Source of the DNA: CADCWN01 sp039810045
GTDB lineage: Bacteria > Chloroflexota > Chloroflexia > Thermomicrobiales > CADCWN01
Length of the DNA stretch: 16,816 nt
NCBI GenBank assembly: GCA_039810045.1
Contig: JBDHWF010000090.1
Coordinates: 1 to 16,816, forward strand
Reading direction: 5' to 3'
Shown: positions 14,422 through 16,816 of the stretch, in pieces
Layout of the letters: every line of letters starts with the position of its first letter
Position numbering within the stretch: the stretch's first letter is position 1
The notes under the pieces: model-generated
The model's input: the letters and a program-made list of their open reading frames with translations, nothing else
Database searches by the model: none
Told to the model about the DNA's origin: nothing
Translations under genes and position numbers: made by a program

Positions 14422-14501
14422 GAGCAGCGGTGCAGGGCAAATCCCACACGCCTCAATCGACTGAATGATTCGCTCGACTAAATATTTGGAGGAAGTGAAC
14501 T

Positions 14502-16139
<1,638 letters not shown>

Positions 16140-16163
16140 ACCGTCAGGCAAACACTCTAGCAA

Positions 16164-16213
16164 CCACAGATAGCCTGAAGGCCAGCAATTGCTGGCCTTC
16201 AGGCTATCTGTGG
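16164..16213. terminator. Perfect 50-bp palindrome between groEL and the phosphotransferase gene
   Basis: Every base from 16164 to 16213 pairs with its mirror (left end CCACAGATAG, centre GCAATTGC, right end CTATCTGTGG). As RNA this is a stem of about 23 bp with an AATT loop. It sits 24 bp after groEL and 12 bp before the end of the opposing gene, so bidirectional termination is the natural role. Neither side has a real T tract, so it may instead act as a 3'-end stabiliser or be a dispersed repeat. Confidence 0.6.
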
Positions 16214-16225
16214 GATTGATTGCCA

Positions 16226-16816
16226 CTATGTCCAATTTTTGAGAAAGGCGAGCGTCTGCCTGAGTTGCGCTGTTCCTGGCGCGATTTGCGCTTGCTCCTC
16301 TGGCACTTGCTCTTGTACCCGCACAGAGTACGCCAGATACCCCATTAGTAAGCCCACCTTATACAGATGCAGCTTCTCGATAAAATCGCCTGCTGGTAAG
16401 CCTGCTGCCCCGTACCCTGCCCGCAAGTAGTTTACGCTGCGTAACGGCACCTCGAAATTCAGGTAGGCCAGATCATGAATAGGTAGCGCCCCCTGAAATT
16501 CACCGAAGTCAATCAAACCAGTGACGCGAAGATCAGCATCAACAAAAATATGTTCAGGGCGTAAATCCCCGTGGCACAGTACCGGGCGACCGCCTGCGAA
16601 CGCAGCGCGGCATTGCGCCATCTTCGCCAACATCAACGCAATTTCTGCTTTCGTAAATCCACACTGCATCAGCCAGGGGCTATCAGCACCTCTACCTGTT
16701 ATCGCCGACTGCATGACTGCCTCCCAGGTTGGGAAAGCCCAGCTACCGTCACTCTCTCGTCGATAAAATCCTTCAACCTCAATAGTGTGCAGGCGGCGCA
16801 GCAGATTGCCAACCTG
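16226..16816 (-). CDS. Aminoglycoside phosphotransferase-family kinase (partial, start outside window)
   Basis: This is the C-terminal part of an APH/choline-kinase-like small-molecule kinase. The frame stays open to the window edge: upstream of the internal ATG at 16714 it continues without stops (NLLRRLHTIEVEGFYRRESDG, then SWAFPTWEAV), which is typical of the family, so the gene begins beyond 16816 and 196 residues are visible. The catalytic loop reads LCHGDLRPEHIFVD, with the catalytic Asp in HGD and a His where many members have the Asn metal ligand. GLIDFGEFQGALPIHDLAYL supplies the DFG-like metal-binding Asp. The N-terminal ATP-binding lobe is outside. The substrate is unknown; resistance to an antibiotic cannot be inferred, since many members act on other metabolites. 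It converges on groEL. Confidence 0.88.
   Translation of the reverse strand, partial: QVGNLLRRLHTIEVEGFYRRESDGSWAFPTWEAVMQSAITGRGADSPWLMQCGFTKAEIALMLAKMAQCRAAFAGGRPVLCHGDLRPEHIFVDADLRVTGLIDFGEFQGALPIHDLAYLNFEVPLRSVNYLRAGYGAAGLPAGDFIEKLHLYKVGLLMGYLAYSVRVQEQVPEEQAQIAPGTAQLRQTLAFLKNWT

Overview
This 16.8 kb stretch reads as ordinary bacterial chromosome, probably from a member of the Chloroflexota. The basis is the style of the GroEL/GroES proteins (GroEL ends in GGM repeats), a CIRCE-controlled groESL operon, RecN, a DUF2085-type membrane protein and Chloroflexota-like secreted S8 peptidase and TIM-barrel proteins. The phylum call is an impression from protein style and is moderately sure. Most genes have clear GGAGG-type ribosome binding sites and several have sigma-70-like promoters. 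No IS element, phage gene or CRISPR array is visible.

Layout from left to right. (1) 1-509 holds no convincing protein gene, but the minus strand has a well-formed promoter and an intrinsic terminator that frame a candidate small RNA or leader of about 235 nt. (2) 510-2742 (+) has a secreted subtilisin-like S8 protease and a four-helix membrane protein, closed by a strong hairpin at 2746-2786 that also ends the opposing operon. (3) 2815-4780 (-) is a cytosolic two-component system with the histidine kinase first and a NarL/LuxR-type response regulator second. A 500-bp divergent intergenic region carries overlapping promoters and inverted repeats. (4) 5331-7794 (+) has a cytoplasmic molybdopterin oxidoreductase of the sulfite-oxidase fold, a xylose-isomerase-like TIM-barrel protein and an overlapping DUF2085-type membrane protein. 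(5) 7804-10209 (-) has recN followed by an acidic coiled-coil protein of unknown function. (6) 10436-10512 (+) is tRNA-Val(GAC) with its own promoter and terminator. (7) 10846-13903 (+) has a MarR regulator, a ring-cleavage-type glyoxalase/dioxygenase, and a second such dioxygenase fused to a serine esterase. (8) 14007-16139 (+) is the CIRCE-controlled groES-groEL operon, followed by a perfect 50-bp palindrome. (9) 16226 to the right edge (-) is an aminoglycoside-phosphotransferase-like kinase whose start lies outside the window.

The most distinctive unit is the MarR/dioxygenase/dioxygenase-esterase cluster. It resembles the MhqR regulon of Bacillus subtilis (MhqR repressor, MhqA/E/O dioxygenases, MhqD hydrolase), which handles quinone and catechol stress. 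Here the MhqE-like and MhqD-like proteins, encoded by adjacent genes in Bacillus, are joined in one reading frame. At the junction an in-frame ATG with a strong Shine-Dalgarno sequence could still yield a free esterase. Quinone detoxification is inferred by homology and is not proven by the sequence.
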